A stretch of 64,000 bases of DNA, taken from positions 84,577 through 148,576 of the forward strand of contig NZ_AUBP01000024.1 of assembly GCF_000429305.1 (NCBI RefSeq), given 5' to 3'. The position numbers and the translations under genes were made by a program. Position 1 is the stretch's first letter. Every line of letters starts with the position of its first letter. Positions 43,601 to 53,472 of this stretch are shown here, one piece after another. The notes under the pieces are model-generated. The model saw only the letters and a list, made by a program, of their open reading frames with translations. It was not told the DNA's origin and ran no database searches. This DNA is from Desulfovibrio inopinatus DSM 10711. Lineage in GTDB: Bacteria; Desulfobacterota; Desulfovibrionia; Desulfovibrionales; Desulfovibrionaceae.

Positions 43601-46600
43601 CCAAGACGCTACGTCGGACAGTCAGGATCAGCGAGGATATAAGGAGCGCTTTACGGAATGGTTGAGTACCCCCGAAAAAGTGGAGCAGAAACATGCGGCT
43701 CAATATACCGTGGTTTTACCTTCCGAATTACCGTTCGAACAGGCGTATGCCGCCTATAAAGGAAGTAGTTTTTCCCCGGAAAATCGGGCTCGCTCTGTAC
43801 AGCGTGAGTTCGCCGATCATATACAGGGACTCTATGATAGTCTGAAAAGTCGTGTCGGAGACGAGCGTCAGGGCGATTTGAGAGAGGCGATACGAAGCTA
43901 CAAGGAAGGGTATCGCAGCAAACTCTTGGCTGCCCTGGCGGCGGATTCCCGAACCGTGAGTTCCATGATTACGGGGCGAGCCAACTTTCCGACACGACGC
44001 AACCAAAAGCGTCTTGATTCTGCTCAGAAACGCTGGATGGAATTGACTGAATGGTCACGCAAAGCCCAGGCCCGCATGGAGTCTTCGCTCGGCATAGCCA
44101 CGGGCCAGGGAACTCAACGTATTGAAGTCGGAGAGGTGGACGCGGTTGCCAAGCTGGAATCTCGCATTGCTGAAATGAGAAAGCAACAAGAGTATATGAA
44201 GGATGTCAATGTTCGCTATAGAAAAGCGAAAGGTGACATTGACAGTATGGACGTTGACGAAAAAACAAAGAAAGTGCTTCGGTTGTGGCAAGCAAATCAC
44301 GAAAAGGCCTTAGGTGATTCTCCTTTCCCCGCATATATGCTTTCAAACAATCTCGCCAATATCAAAAGACTTGAAAAACGATTGGCTGAAAGTCGGGCAC
44401 TCTCTGAGAACATACGCGAGCCTCTTGTTTTCGATGGGGGTGAAATCATAGACAACGTCAATGAGAACCGTGTTCAGATTTACTTTGATGAGAAACCTCC
44501 GGTTGAAATGCGGGAATCTCTCAAAAAACACGGATTTCGATGGGCTCCAAGGAATCAGGTTTGGCAGCGTCAACGAACAGCCGAAGCTTTGAAAGTCGCA
44601 ATAGAATTGACCGAGGCTGATGCAGATGCTGAAAACAAAAGTCAATCCCCCCAATATCGTGAAGCCGTAAAAAAATCTCCTGATACCGTAAAAAAATATC
44701 CCGACACCGTGCCAACGGAATCAGGACATTCCTCGGAAGCGCTGAATAAGAAGGACGGGGAGGCGGGCAATGGTGAAGAAACGTTCCGTCTCGAAGATGC
44801 TCCCATTGATCCAACTACGTTCAAAGCCCTGTTGAAGAAAATCAACAACGGAAAAATCAGCGCAGCTGAAATTAAGACGTGGTTCGAAGCATTCCGAGAT
44901 AACGCGGATCATGTGCAAGCTGAATTGTCAAAGATGACGAAAAAGAAACTCCTTGAGGAGTTCCCGTCATTGCGCCGTCAATATGGCAATGAAAAGAAAG
45001 AGGTGCTTGTACAAGGAGCGTATGAGCATATTCTGCGCGATTTCAATCTGTCTGACGCCCTTACATTCAACCCGATGGTCAAAGGGGCCAGGTTGAAAGC
45101 CATTGAAGACGCGGTCGCGAGTCAGACGGATGATGATGTGGCCGCGCATGCAAAACGAGTACAGGAGCGAAATGAAGAATATAAAAACGCTCTTGAGGCG
45201 CATCGCAAGGCATTGAAGAACCCGGAGACATTGGATGAATTTCATACGTTTATTCAGTCTCGCGGCGAGGATGCACTCTCCACAGAGCAACGTCGCAAGT
45301 ACGAGGCGTTGAAGGCGGAGGTCGATTTTTCTCAAAGGCAGGAACAGAAGAATACCATCGAAGGAGTAGCCCTCAATGAGGATATCCAGTGGGAGCGCGA
45401 TACCGTCGTCTCCAGGAAGGGCGATGGCGATTTGATTATTCTGCGACCTTCTACTCGTCTTGGTACGGAAAAATTCAAGGAGCTGGCCAGCAGCGCCAGG
45501 AAGATCGGCGGTGGATATGCTCGTTTTGCCAAAGGGTTTTATTTTTTAAACGATGATCAGGCTGAACGCTTCTTGAAGCTGACACAAGGGGAATCCGTTT
45601 CGCGTGAAGCCGAGCTTCAGCAAGGGCAGAAGACGAAGCGGGAGCGACTCCTCGCGTTGGCCGACAGGATGGAAGCCGCAGCCGATGAATCGCTCTCTCA
45701 AGACCGACAGCAGAACACAGCAAGGCGTGCTCGCATGGCTGCCTCAGCCGAGTCCAGTGCGAATGAGTCCAAAAGGACGGCCCAGACCATCCGTCGTATT
45801 GCCGACGCGGCGGAGCGCGGTGAGTTGAGATACCTTTCCGAACTCCAACATGCCACCCAATTGGAGGAACTCGAACGCACGCTGTATCTGGGCAGACATG
45901 CCAGGGCATTGAAAACGGAAAAGGGCGGAGAAGGACGGTACGAAGACGAGCGTCAAAAGCCGTATTCCGCCGATGACATCGACAATGCAAAATTTCCTGT
46001 TCACACCATGACGCTCAACGCTGTTCTGGAAACTGCGAACGATCTTGACGACATAAAAGGAGCGAAAAGGATCGAGGCGAGGTTCCGTGAAATCGCCCGC
46101 ATGCTTAAACGAGATGAGGACAATATCTATAGCTTCACAAGCGAGGAAGATCGTTCCCTGATTGAATCCGCGATGAGCAAGCTCAAGAAAGCGGGAGGAA
46201 GTGACCGATGGGGGCTTGAAGAGACACAAGCCGGAATCAAACGCTTGAACCGTATGGGCATTACAAATGACGCCACCCTTCGCGAAGCCCTTCGTGAATA
46301 TTTGCCTCTCCGCGAAGACACCCTCACGGCTGATCCCATCAAGGAAGCGGAACGTGCTTTGGTTGGCCGAAAGATCGACGGATATTTTCCCACCCCGAGC
46401 CATATCGCGGAAGACATGGTCGATCGTCTCGATGTTCAACCGGGCATGACGGTCCTGGAACCCTCTGCGGGAAAAGGCAACCTGCTCGATGCGCTGGCTC
46501 AATCTCATCCCGATGTAGAGGTTGAGGCTATCGAGCCGGTTCAGGATCTTCGCACCATTCTCGAATCAAAAGGGCATAAGGTCGCCGGGCGTGACTTCAT

Positions 46601-49600
46601 GGAGCATGAAGGACAGTACGACCGTATTCTCATGAATCCACCGTTCGAGAACGGTCAGGATATGGATCATGTGCGCCGAGCGTATGATCAACTGAAACCG
46701 GGCGGAAAGCTTGTGGCGATTATGAGTGAGGGGACGTTTTTTCGTACAGACAAGAAGTCGAATGGATTCCGCGAATGGCTGGATGCCGTTGACGGCGTAT
46801 CGGAAAAGCTGCCGGAAGGGTCGTTCAAATCATCCGAACGTCCGACAGGCGTTGCCACACGTCTGGTCGAAATCGAAAAGCCTGAACACGATGCCGCCTA
46901 CCAGCGAGACAAGCGCACACGTTCCAGGCCCATACCACTGGAGCACGTTCAGGCCTTAGTAAACTGGGTTAATGATATCGGCGCGGATATTCCACGGGTG
47001 GATGTTATTGAAACCCACCATGAATTGCCTGTCGCCATCATCAAACAGACCGACAATCCCAAAACCATCAATGCCGTTTATCACAACGGTCGTATCTGGC
47101 TCGTTGCCGCCCGCATGAAGTCGGACAAGGACGTGGCCGACGCCATCACGCACGAACTACGACATTTCGGCCTGCGTACCCTGCTCGGTAAGCAGTGGGG
47201 GCCGGTTATGCATACCGCCCTCAAGAACAAAGCCGTTCAGGAGAAGATTAGGGAACTCGGGCTTGGGGGCTATGAATACCAGGGGAAGAACGGCCAATAC
47301 ATCATGGCCGAGGAAGCGATCACGCACTTGGCGGACGACGGCTGGACCGGTGGCCTGTGGCATCGAATCGTGGCCAATGTCCGGCGTTTTCTGCGTAAAC
47401 TTTTCCCCGACCTGGCCTTCTCGGACTCAGAAGTTCGAAATCTTATCGCCCGAACGAACCGGGAGATAGACCGGCGTTTCGAATCTGCACGGAAGACGCA
47501 CGATTCAGGTCGTGGTGGGCGTATGTTCATCAAGGACGATCCGGTCTTTCAACAGGCAGATATGGGCAAAGGCAACATCGAGAAATCCTACTCAAAAGAC
47601 AAGCCGGCGGAAACCTTTCTTGAAGCTCCGGGGGGAGGCATTGATTTCGGGCATGTCACGGACGACATGGCTCAAGCCATGGGAAGCCGTCCTGGGCCAA
47701 TCCGGCTTCAAAATGGCAACGTGGACTTTGGTGCGTTACATATAATCGAAAGACATAAATATGAGTTGCAACGCCACGGTTATAACGATCCATCAGAGTA
47801 CGTCTCCTTCATAACAAAACATTTTGACGCTGTTTTTCAAGGTAATACACAACGTCATTTTGTCTTATCCGTTCGTGAAGGAAGAACATGGCCGGCCGCT
47901 GTTGTGAAAATGGAATATGATCCTGAAGGAGAATTCTATCGTGTCGTGACGGCGTCACCGGTGAGAAAAGATCAGTACGTCAGATCGGATGGTACATATA
48001 AAAAGAATCTCCTTTGGGAAGGCACGCAGAACCTTCACTCCGACCAAGAAGGCCTAGCCCCTGGCGTCATCTCGGGCCAAAGGAGTTCACAAGAAAATAT
48101 ATTCACGGACGAGAAGGAGGTCAACAGGAAAACCCAAAATCCCGAATCGACAGACCAGCTTTCCACGGAAGGCATCGACGCCATGCATGACTTCTTGGAC
48201 GGCAAGACAGACCCCGACGATACGCCCACCTTTTCTTTGGGCATGCGAAAGCGCCAACGACAGCGCACAGTCGAATCCAGACAGGCCGATCACGCAACGA
48301 CCTATAAGCCGAGCAAAAAGGACTTGTCGCGTTTTTCGACCATGGTTTCCCAGCCCCAGGCCGTGGCCCGGCAGGACGAACGTTTCCGGCCGGTGTTCGA
48401 GCGGGCCTTGCGTCGATACACCGAGCGCATGACCAAATATCACTCCATCCTGGAGGACGCCGGGAATTTCTTCGATATCAAAGATCCGGCCAAGCTCAAC
48501 GCTCTTCGTGACGTCATCTGGAAATACGACGGCAAGGACATTCCCAAGGTTGACGCCGGCAATATCGTGCCGAGTGAGAACGCCGCCGGAAAGCCACTCA
48601 AGGACAAGCGGGGAAATTTCATTCTTGAGCGTAACAAGGTCCATTATGTCCAGATTCGCAAGGCTTTGCAGTCCATGGGCGTCGATCAGGACGTGGCCAC
48701 GGCCTATGCTCGCGTTCGCTACGCTTTGGATGGGGTGTTGCTCGACGCCTACAATCTCATGATCTCGCGAGGCGAGTTCACCCGGAACCAAATCGACGAC
48801 TTTCGTAAAGCCATGGGCCGAATCAGGAACTATTTTCCGCACAACCGGTACGGCAAATACTTCGTCCAGATCAAGGTGAGAAACCACATCGCCACCGGTG
48901 AGGATAACAACGGCGTTCCTTTCTATTATGTGGCCGATGCCTTCGGGCGAAGGATCAGCCGGGAGTTCACCAGGCGGATTGATGCGGTCAAACTTATGCG
49001 ATCAACGCCGGGCAAAGAGTTGTCGATGTTCTACCGTGGGCATTATGACATTTCCCTTGCCGACCGCGTGAATCTGGCCGGAGTCAGGGAATACACCGAC
49101 AAAGGCCGACTCAAGGAATTGTATGAACTCGTCGGGGATAAGGTGCGAGATCAGGCCATCAGGGAATTTCTTGCTCCCAAAGGCTACGCCAAGGAGGGCA
49201 TGTTCACCGTAGAATACGGCGAGAACGAGAAATTGCCGGACGACCTGTTCGAGCTGCCCTTGCAGACCGACGCCATGGTCAAGATCGTGGAAGAGGCGGC
49301 CAAGTCCGTCAGTGATCCCGGAGCGCGGGAAGCCGTGTTGAATGCTCTGCCTGAAGAGATCGCCAACGTCATGAAGACCCGTGGCTTCGGTTCTCATTTC
49401 ATTCAGCGGGCCAATATCCACGGATTCGAGAAGCAGGACATCCACAAGGTTCTGACGGATTACGCCGCAAACGCCTCGGGTTGGCTGACGAAACTCCCGG
49501 CGGCCGGTGACTTCGCCCGGCTTCTGAACGACATTCCGGCCAATACGAGAACATACACCTACGCCAGGGAGTATGTCCGGGATCAGCTGCGCAACGCCGA

Positions 49601-51158
49601 CGACCTGGACCGGATCGTGGCCAACATCAAAACGGCCATCTTCGTCAAATACCTGGGCGGCAATCTCAAGACGGCTGCGGTCAACCTGACGCAGAATATC
49701 GTCATCGGCTGGCCTATGCTGGCGGCTGAGACAGACAAAAATGGAGCCAAGGCTATGACCAAGGCGTCCTCCGACTACCTTGTCGATGTCTTGACCGGGA
49801 AGAAAAGCCTTCCCAAGGATGAACAACGGCTTTTGATGGACCTTATGCAGCGTGGGGAATTGCAGGCGCAGTTTCTCCGGGAAATCAAGGGGCGGGTTTC
49901 CACCTCGTTGAGTGACAAGGCGTCTCATGTCACGAATCGTATCGTCGATTGCTCGGGCTGGCCTATGCATGTGGCCGAGACGTTCAACCGGACCGCCATG
50001 GCACTGGCAGCGTACCGCCTGGCCAGGGACGGAAAAATTACAAGCAAGGAGAGTTTGAACCGCTTCAACCTCCATCAGGGGAGGGCGAACGTCTATGCCA
50101 ATGCGCGGGATTTCGCCGAACACATGGTCCGCGAAGCCCATTTCGTCTACGGCAAGGAGAATCTGCCGCCCTTCGCCCGAGGCGGAACGCTGAACCGGAG
50201 CGTGCTCTATCCGGCCTACACCTTCATGACCCACACCCATTCCCAGTTCTCGCTCTGGTGGCATTGGCTTACTCGTGGGACCAAGGCCCAGCGTAAAGCC
50301 TTGGCCAAATCCATGGCGGCTCAGGTCGCCCTTGGTGGGCTCCGGGCAGCTCCGGTGTTTGTCGCGCTGAGTGTTGTCGCGCAAATGCTTTCCGACGACG
50401 GGGAAGACCTGGAAGAAAAGATTCGCAAGGCCATGCCGCAGGGACCGGCCTGGAACAGGAATCTCTTTCGGGACATGGTGACGTATGGCGCTCCATCGGC
50501 TCTGGGTGTCACCTTCGGCGGCTCCATGATGATGAACGTTCCCGGTCTGGTTGAACCCAAACCGGCCGAGAGCGCGGCGGAAATGTTCGACCGGTCGCTG
50601 TTGTCCCTCTTCGGTGTTCCCTACGATCTCGCCAAGACGCCGTTCAAGATGGCCGACGCCTACGTCAACTCCGGCAGCGCGTGGAAAGCAATCAAGCCGC
50701 TTATGCCCACGGCTGTGAACAACGCCATGACTGCCTTGGACCTTTACACCGAAGGCCACCGGGCGCAATCCGGCAAACCGCTGAATCTTCCCGGAGAACA
50801 GGGACCGTCACAGTTGAGCGCAACCGAGGCCGTTGCCAAAGGCATGGGATTTCAGCCGGTGAAACTGACTAAGGAATACGACGCCTACACAGCCATGAAA
50901 TGGGCCGAGGCGTCGAGAACTCGGGCGCTCAAACGGTTCGGTGCAAAACTGGCCGACGCGATGAGAAACGGCGAAGACACTGCGGATATTTATGAAGAGT
51001 TGAAAGCCTGGAACGAACGAGCGCGGAGGCGAAACAAGCCGCATCTCGTCATTTCGGCCAAGGATCTGCGGCGAGCCGTGAAATACCGCAGTGAGGCGAA
51101 GAGACCGTCCAGACGGATGCGTTTCGAGGCCGAAGACATCAACGAATTGTACCAGTAG
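40671..51158 (+). CDS. giant polyvalent protein: transglycosylase, methyltransferase, HExxH and nuclease-like domains
   Basis: 3495 residues, about a fifth of the prophage, probably injected with the DNA. Recognisable parts: Gly/Ala-rich membrane-inserting stretches (about 170-215); SLT lytic transglycosylase (about 377-500, Glu392 in GRESGFNP); a disordered Pro/Gln linker (about 560-1000); two small repeats of the polyvalent type (about 1266-1305, RVQIYFDEKPPVEMRESLKK; about 1579-1640, GGGYARFAKGFYFL); an N6-adenine methyltransferase (about 1905-2080, LEPSAGKG 1929-1936, NPPF 1989-1992); a zincin-like HELRH (2161-2165); a BECR-type nuclease-like domain (about 2345-2460, HIIERH 2357-2362); and a helical C-terminus with one membrane-like segment (about 3215-3241). 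ATG 40671 has GGAGG upstream. Matches the polyvalent-protein concept of Iyer and colleagues; the exact combination may be new. Confidence 0.85.
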   Translation: MVASPNFLTYEQLVDMMGDEDRQRYEQSILKPNGMSMHAPAVSSSPSFSAKPSGNKNYWTEEDLLDMQGLAPGQQDVSGDSQGTPDWTDIPGAIGHGIARAVPRAAEDFARSARSYKASLHGMKVYADPNDAATRFIDWLNDRTADSRAQDEFYAKNEVTRSLAQGLESSGTSLASGVPGFLVGNLAGGPLAGVATGMATTYPVFYGMAKDTTLDLLARKTRELNPNMTDAQLVKILQDAESNASEAGLWEAGTEALTEGITMALSFGLGKMGGKQLLKSVVQDIVGKAYGRAAAKVAGSAALEIAGETATEKNQGRINKELGITDKAPTWGEAFREIAGPTLVMSGAHQGLFGTSEYMGIRKNQKMFDVATNAAQTVGVDPTYMAVVAGRESGFNPNSTSKTSTATGLFGITNGTFRALVKQYGQQYGFTMADKNRPEINALAAALLTRDNAVQLEKAIGRTPTNGELYLAHFFGADQAVNFLQNLVMRPDAPAATVFGREAKANKSIFYDKQGRPNSLLDVYKSLTSKFGNAREFGVTAFDPEGIFEDDFSFNMKDYQSPGHRLVEEAQNKEEDVPTATDRLRDMDEASASAETWKEDTSFETVDPFKADQTSKTVEEDVFPFKDAGPNDLDGIIREPVQMPAEEDDEITPPVPGPQANQPFDLLNMRPSRSNETRAEGIPGKTQVTPQAKHTSVLPQLSPIEEMFRQMQEQQAQAGMAHQQMQAQRQAPPVPSPEPASNTQAQLEAILDPRSSKKAMLVTPGSPVPQHIPQGVHQIPTMHGLVLTADPAIAQAIPFDIDEQRLGQFLLDYPMGRPEPLSGIVVQALDEQGRIVSETQTDTANAHLAVQSMKAHSPTGNVRVVPTPQALQERKQAVANEQPAMIPASEIQPFMQAPQTGVLPGTPLAIMLERPTGGVPASEVAQGMTFPETGVVPGEPRTSEQQHAGTYYSAWENRQDGSTEDFSKWIRRKHKEYQDATSDSQDQRGYKERFTEWLSTPEKVEQKHAAQYTVVLPSELPFEQAYAAYKGSSFSPENRARSVQREFADHIQGLYDSLKSRVGDERQGDLREAIRSYKEGYRSKLLAALAADSRTVSSMITGRANFPTRRNQKRLDSAQKRWMELTEWSRKAQARMESSLGIATGQGTQRIEVGEVDAVAKLESRIAEMRKQQEYMKDVNVRYRKAKGDIDSMDVDEKTKKVLRLWQANHEKALGDSPFPAYMLSNNLANIKRLEKRLAESRALSENIREPLVFDGGEIIDNVNENRVQIYFDEKPPVEMRESLKKHGFRWAPRNQVWQRQRTAEALKVAIELTEADADAENKSQSPQYREAVKKSPDTVKKYPDTVPTESGHSSEALNKKDGEAGNGEETFRLEDAPIDPTTFKALLKKINNGKISAAEIKTWFEAFRDNADHVQAELSKMTKKKLLEEFPSLRRQYGNEKKEVLVQGAYEHILRDFNLSDALTFNPMVKGARLKAIEDAVASQTDDDVAAHAKRVQERNEEYKNALEAHRKALKNPETLDEFHTFIQSRGEDALSTEQRRKYEALKAEVDFSQRQEQKNTIEGVALNEDIQWERDTVVSRKGDGDLIILRPSTRLGTEKFKELASSARKIGGGYARFAKGFYFLNDDQAERFLKLTQGESVSREAELQQGQKTKRERLLALADRMEAAADESLSQDRQQNTARRARMAASAESSANESKRTAQTIRRIADAAERGELRYLSELQHATQLEELERTLYLGRHARALKTEKGGEGRYEDERQKPYSADDIDNAKFPVHTMTLNAVLETANDLDDIKGAKRIEARFREIARMLKRDEDNIYSFTSEEDRSLIESAMSKLKKAGGSDRWGLEETQAGIKRLNRMGITNDATLREALREYLPLREDTLTADPIKEAERALVGRKIDGYFPTPSHIAEDMVDRLDVQPGMTVLEPSAGKGNLLDALAQSHPDVEVEAIEPVQDLRTILESKGHKVAGRDFMEHEGQYDRILMNPPFENGQDMDHVRRAYDQLKPGGKLVAIMSEGTFFRTDKKSNGFREWLDAVDGVSEKLPEGSFKSSERPTGVATRLVEIEKPEHDAAYQRDKRTRSRPIPLEHVQALVNWVNDIGADIPRVDVIETHHELPVAIIKQTDNPKTINAVYHNGRIWLVAARMKSDKDVADAITHELRHFGLRTLLGKQWGPVMHTALKNKAVQEKIRELGLGGYEYQGKNGQYIMAEEAITHLADDGWTGGLWHRIVANVRRFLRKLFPDLAFSDSEVRNLIARTNREIDRRFESARKTHDSGRGGRMFIKDDPVFQQADMGKGNIEKSYSKDKPAETFLEAPGGGIDFGHVTDDMAQAMGSRPGPIRLQNGNVDFGALHIIERHKYELQRHGYNDPSEYVSFITKHFDAVFQGNTQRHFVLSVREGRTWPAAVVKMEYDPEGEFYRVVTASPVRKDQYVRSDGTYKKNLLWEGTQNLHSDQEGLAPGVISGQRSSQENIFTDEKEVNRKTQNPESTDQLSTEGIDAMHDFLDGKTDPDDTPTFSLGMRKRQRQRTVESRQADHATTYKPSKKDLSRFSTMVSQPQAVARQDERFRPVFERALRRYTERMTKYHSILEDAGNFFDIKDPAKLNALRDVIWKYDGKDIPKVDAGNIVPSENAAGKPLKDKRGNFILERNKVHYVQIRKALQSMGVDQDVATAYARVRYALDGVLLDAYNLMISRGEFTRNQIDDFRKAMGRIRNYFPHNRYGKYFVQIKVRNHIATGEDNNGVPFYYVADAFGRRISREFTRRIDAVKLMRSTPGKELSMFYRGHYDISLADRVNLAGVREYTDKGRLKELYELVGDKVRDQAIREFLAPKGYAKEGMFTVEYGENEKLPDDLFELPLQTDAMVKIVEEAAKSVSDPGAREAVLNALPEEIANVMKTRGFGSHFIQRANIHGFEKQDIHKVLTDYAANASGWLTKLPAAGDFARLLNDIPANTRTYTYAREYVRDQLRNADDLDRIVANIKTAIFVKYLGGNLKTAAVNLTQNIVIGWPMLAAETDKNGAKAMTKASSDYLVDVLTGKKSLPKDEQRLLMDLMQRGELQAQFLREIKGRVSTSLSDKASHVTNRIVDCSGWPMHVAETFNRTAMALAAYRLARDGKITSKESLNRFNLHQGRANVYANARDFAEHMVREAHFVYGKENLPPFARGGTLNRSVLYPAYTFMTHTHSQFSLWWHWLTRGTKAQRKALAKSMAAQVALGGLRAAPVFVALSVVAQMLSDDGEDLEEKIRKAMPQGPAWNRNLFRDMVTYGAPSALGVTFGGSMMMNVPGLVEPKPAESAAEMFDRSLLSLFGVPYDLAKTPFKMADAYVNSGSAWKAIKPLMPTAVNNAMTALDLYTEGHRAQSGKPLNLPGEQGPSQLSATEAVAKGMGFQPVKLTKEYDAYTAMKWAEASRTRALKRFGAKLADAMRNGEDTADIYEELKAWNERARRRNKPHLVISAKDLRRAVKYRSEAKRPSRRMRFEAEDINELYQ

Positions 51159-51168
51159 GCGGTGACAT

Positions 51169-52935
51169 ATGGGGTTCATCACACTGAGAAAGGGAACGAC
51201 TCCCGGCACACCAGACACGGGTTACGTCCGCTTCTACCCTGATCCGACCACTGGAGAGCTTCGTATCAAACGTGAGGACGGACAGGAAAGCGTCTATCTG
51301 GACGGAGGATCGTTCTCGTTGGACAATAGCGTCCTTGTCGCCAGCAACGCGGGCAGTCCCTTTGCCTTAACGTTGCCCGAGGGGACGGTGTTGGGACGCC
51401 TTGCCGGGGGGAATATCTCCGCGCTGGATCAGGTGGCGTTGCAGTCGGTTGTTGGTACGCACAACCAAAATACGGATACCGGCACGGATCAGGGGCGTTT
51501 TCACATCACAGACGGGACGGACGGCCCATTGCTCAAGCGAGACGGAGCCGATGCGCTTTCGGTACGCGGCAACGCCGATGCCGATTGGGCCGATTTGATC
51601 GTGCGTAATCTGACCGTGAAAGGCACCACAACTACTATTGACTCGGAAACCGTGGCCATTGCCGACAATATCCTGACCCTGAACAGTGATGTCACGGGCA
51701 CGCCTCCGGCGACCGTGGCCGGCATCGAGGTGGAGCGGGGAGACGAAACCAACGCCCGACTCGTTTTCGATGAGGGCGACGACACCTGGAAAGCTGGGAT
51801 TGCCGGAGCGGAAACACGGTTGTCTCTGGCCGGCCACGGGCATGTTGGGGGAGATATTGCCGATCTGCCCTGGACGAAATTGACCGGGATTCCAACGGAG
51901 TTCTCGCCGGCCGCTCACGTCGCCAGCCACAAGACCGGCGGGACCGATGCCTTGGCTGCGGCTGATGTCGGGGCGTACAGTGCTGTTGATCTGTGGCGCA
52001 AGGCCGGGATTTCTCCGGTCGATCTGCTGCCGGTTTTTCACGCCAAGCCGGATAGTGTCGGCCTGCTGTCCGCAACGGGTTTGACCACGGTCAGAGCGAG
52101 CACGCGGACTTACATCGACGCCGCCGGCGCAATCAAGACGGCCGGGGCTGACGAAATCCCGGTGTCGTTTGATCCGGTTACAGGAAAACGCCTGGGATGG
52201 GGCGTGTGGGCGTCGGGCACCAATCTTTATGGCTATGGTGAAGCTCCCCAAGATCAGACCCTGACGCTGACGGCCACACCGTACACGGTATCCTGTGCGG
52301 CCGGCTCGGTGGTGTGCGGATCGTATGGCACGGCAACGCCGGCATCTCCATTGACGTTTACCCCGTCTGCTGGGAACTGCCTCTTTACCCTATCGGCCGC
52401 CAGCCGTGTCCAGGTCGAGGCGGGGGTGGCCGTAACGCCGTACATCCCGACGTCGGGAGGCGTATCGGCCACACGGCAGGCCGATGTCGCAAGCTTGAAC
52501 GTGGCCGATATCGCTTACAATCAGGCCGAGGGGACGCTGTATTTCGCGGTGTCTCTGCCAACGGCTGTTGCCAACAATCTGGGGGTTTTCGAGCTGTACA
52601 CGGACGCGGATAATTTTATCCGGGCTTATTACGCCTACGCGATTCCCTCATTGCGAGTTCTCAGTAAAGCCGCCGGGGTTTCAACCTATATTGATGTCGG
52701 CGGCGACTATGTCGGCCAGACCGTGCGATTCGCCCTCTCGTTCACGTCCGGTGCCTACTCTTTGGAGGTGGACGGCGCGGAGACGGTGACAGCCACGCCC
52801 AATGTACCGGTCGTTACAACCTTGTATCTCGGCTGCAACGTGGGCGGATCAAACCCGTTGCGCGGGTACCTCGAACATGCGGCCTATTATGCCAGGGCGT
52901 TGTCTTCTGACGACCTCAAACGCCTCATCGGCTGA
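51169..52935 (+). CDS. tail fibre/receptor-binding protein
   Basis: 588 residues beginning FITLRKGTTPGTPDTGYVRF and continuing with repetitive beta-rich, Ala/Thr/Gly-rich segments (TVKGTTTTIDSETVAIADNI), as in trimeric fibre shafts. The last 130 residues (LYFAVSLPTAVANNLGVFEL, SLEVDGAETVTATPNV, YARALSSDDLKRLIG) resemble a LamG/concanavalin-like carbohydrate-binding head. It is the last structural gene. No chaperone gene follows. No diversity-generating reverse transcriptase is nearby. Confidence 0.8.
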   Translation: MGFITLRKGTTPGTPDTGYVRFYPDPTTGELRIKREDGQESVYLDGGSFSLDNSVLVASNAGSPFALTLPEGTVLGRLAGGNISALDQVALQSVVGTHNQNTDTGTDQGRFHITDGTDGPLLKRDGADALSVRGNADADWADLIVRNLTVKGTTTTIDSETVAIADNILTLNSDVTGTPPATVAGIEVERGDETNARLVFDEGDDTWKAGIAGAETRLSLAGHGHVGGDIADLPWTKLTGIPTEFSPAAHVASHKTGGTDALAAADVGAYSAVDLWRKAGISPVDLLPVFHAKPDSVGLLSATGLTTVRASTRTYIDAAGAIKTAGADEIPVSFDPVTGKRLGWGVWASGTNLYGYGEAPQDQTLTLTATPYTVSCAAGSVVCGSYGTATPASPLTFTPSAGNCLFTLSAASRVQVEAGVAVTPYIPTSGGVSATRQADVASLNVADIAYNQAEGTLYFAVSLPTAVANNLGVFELYTDADNFIRAYYAYAIPSLRVLSKAAGVSTYIDVGGDYVGQTVRFALSFTSGAYSLEVDGAETVTATPNVPVVTTLYLGCNVGGSNPLRGYLEHAAYYARALSSDDLKRLIG

Positions 52936-52995
52936 AAAGCGTAGGCCCCGCTCCCTGCTCTGGACACGACACATTTTTTATGAAATGCGCTTTTC

Positions 52996-53466
52996 ATGAA
53001 AACGATCTATCAAGCCGGGCCTCTTTTCACAGAGGCCGAACAGCAGTGGCATCGCGGCCTCAAGAAGAATCTTGAGACCCTTTTCACTGACCTCGACCTG
53101 CCGTGGCGGGTTGTCTGGCCTTTCGAACTTTTTCCTCCCCATGTCCTCGAAGCCTTGGCCGATGAGGAGAAAAAACACCACATCTGGCAAGGCTGTATCG
53201 ATAGCCTGCGTAGCGCCGACATGGTTATCGCCCTGCTCGACGGAACCCAGGTCGATGACGGCACGGCCTTTGAAGTTGGTTACTTCAAGGCCTTGAACAA
53301 GGGGCCGATTTACGGCATCCGCACGGACTTCAGAAACGCCGGAGACACGGCTCAATCCCTTGTGAACTGCATGATTGAAAGCTCGCTTGATGGGGTGTTT
53401 CGGTCGCAGGGGGAGTTGATGGGATTTCTTGCCGGGACACTGGCGGGTGGGGCAAAGACAGGATAG
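52996..53466 (+). CDS. nucleoside 2-deoxyribosyltransferase-like protein
   Basis: 156 residues. YQAGPLFTEAE is the N-terminal phosphate/base-binding motif of the family (PF05014), and VDDGTAFEVGYF has the catalytic Glu93 that would attack the sugar. Such enzymes exchange bases on deoxynucleosides; phage versions could recycle nucleotides or act on NAD-like signals in defence. The gene lacks a clear ribosome site and is 60 bases past the tail fibre, the start of a short cargo module. The exact substrate is not predictable. Confidence 0.8.
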   Translation: MKTIYQAGPLFTEAEQQWHRGLKKNLETLFTDLDLPWRVVWPFELFPPHVLEALADEEKKHHIWQGCIDSLRSADMVIALLDGTQVDDGTAFEVGYFKALNKGPIYGIRTDFRNAGDTAQSLVNCMIESSLDGVFRSQGELMGFLAGTLAGGAKTG

Positions 53467-53472
53467 GCAGGC

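Noticed and set aside
49002..50768. 588-codon open frame on the minus strand opposite the giant polyvalent gene
   Set aside because: The plus-strand protein is continuous and has recognisable domains; the antisense product has no known pattern and a His/Gly/Arg-rich composition typical of shadow frames.
51169..52935. diversity-generating retroelement target in the tail fibre
   Set aside because: I looked for a reverse transcriptase with a YxDD motif and for a template repeat nearby and found neither.
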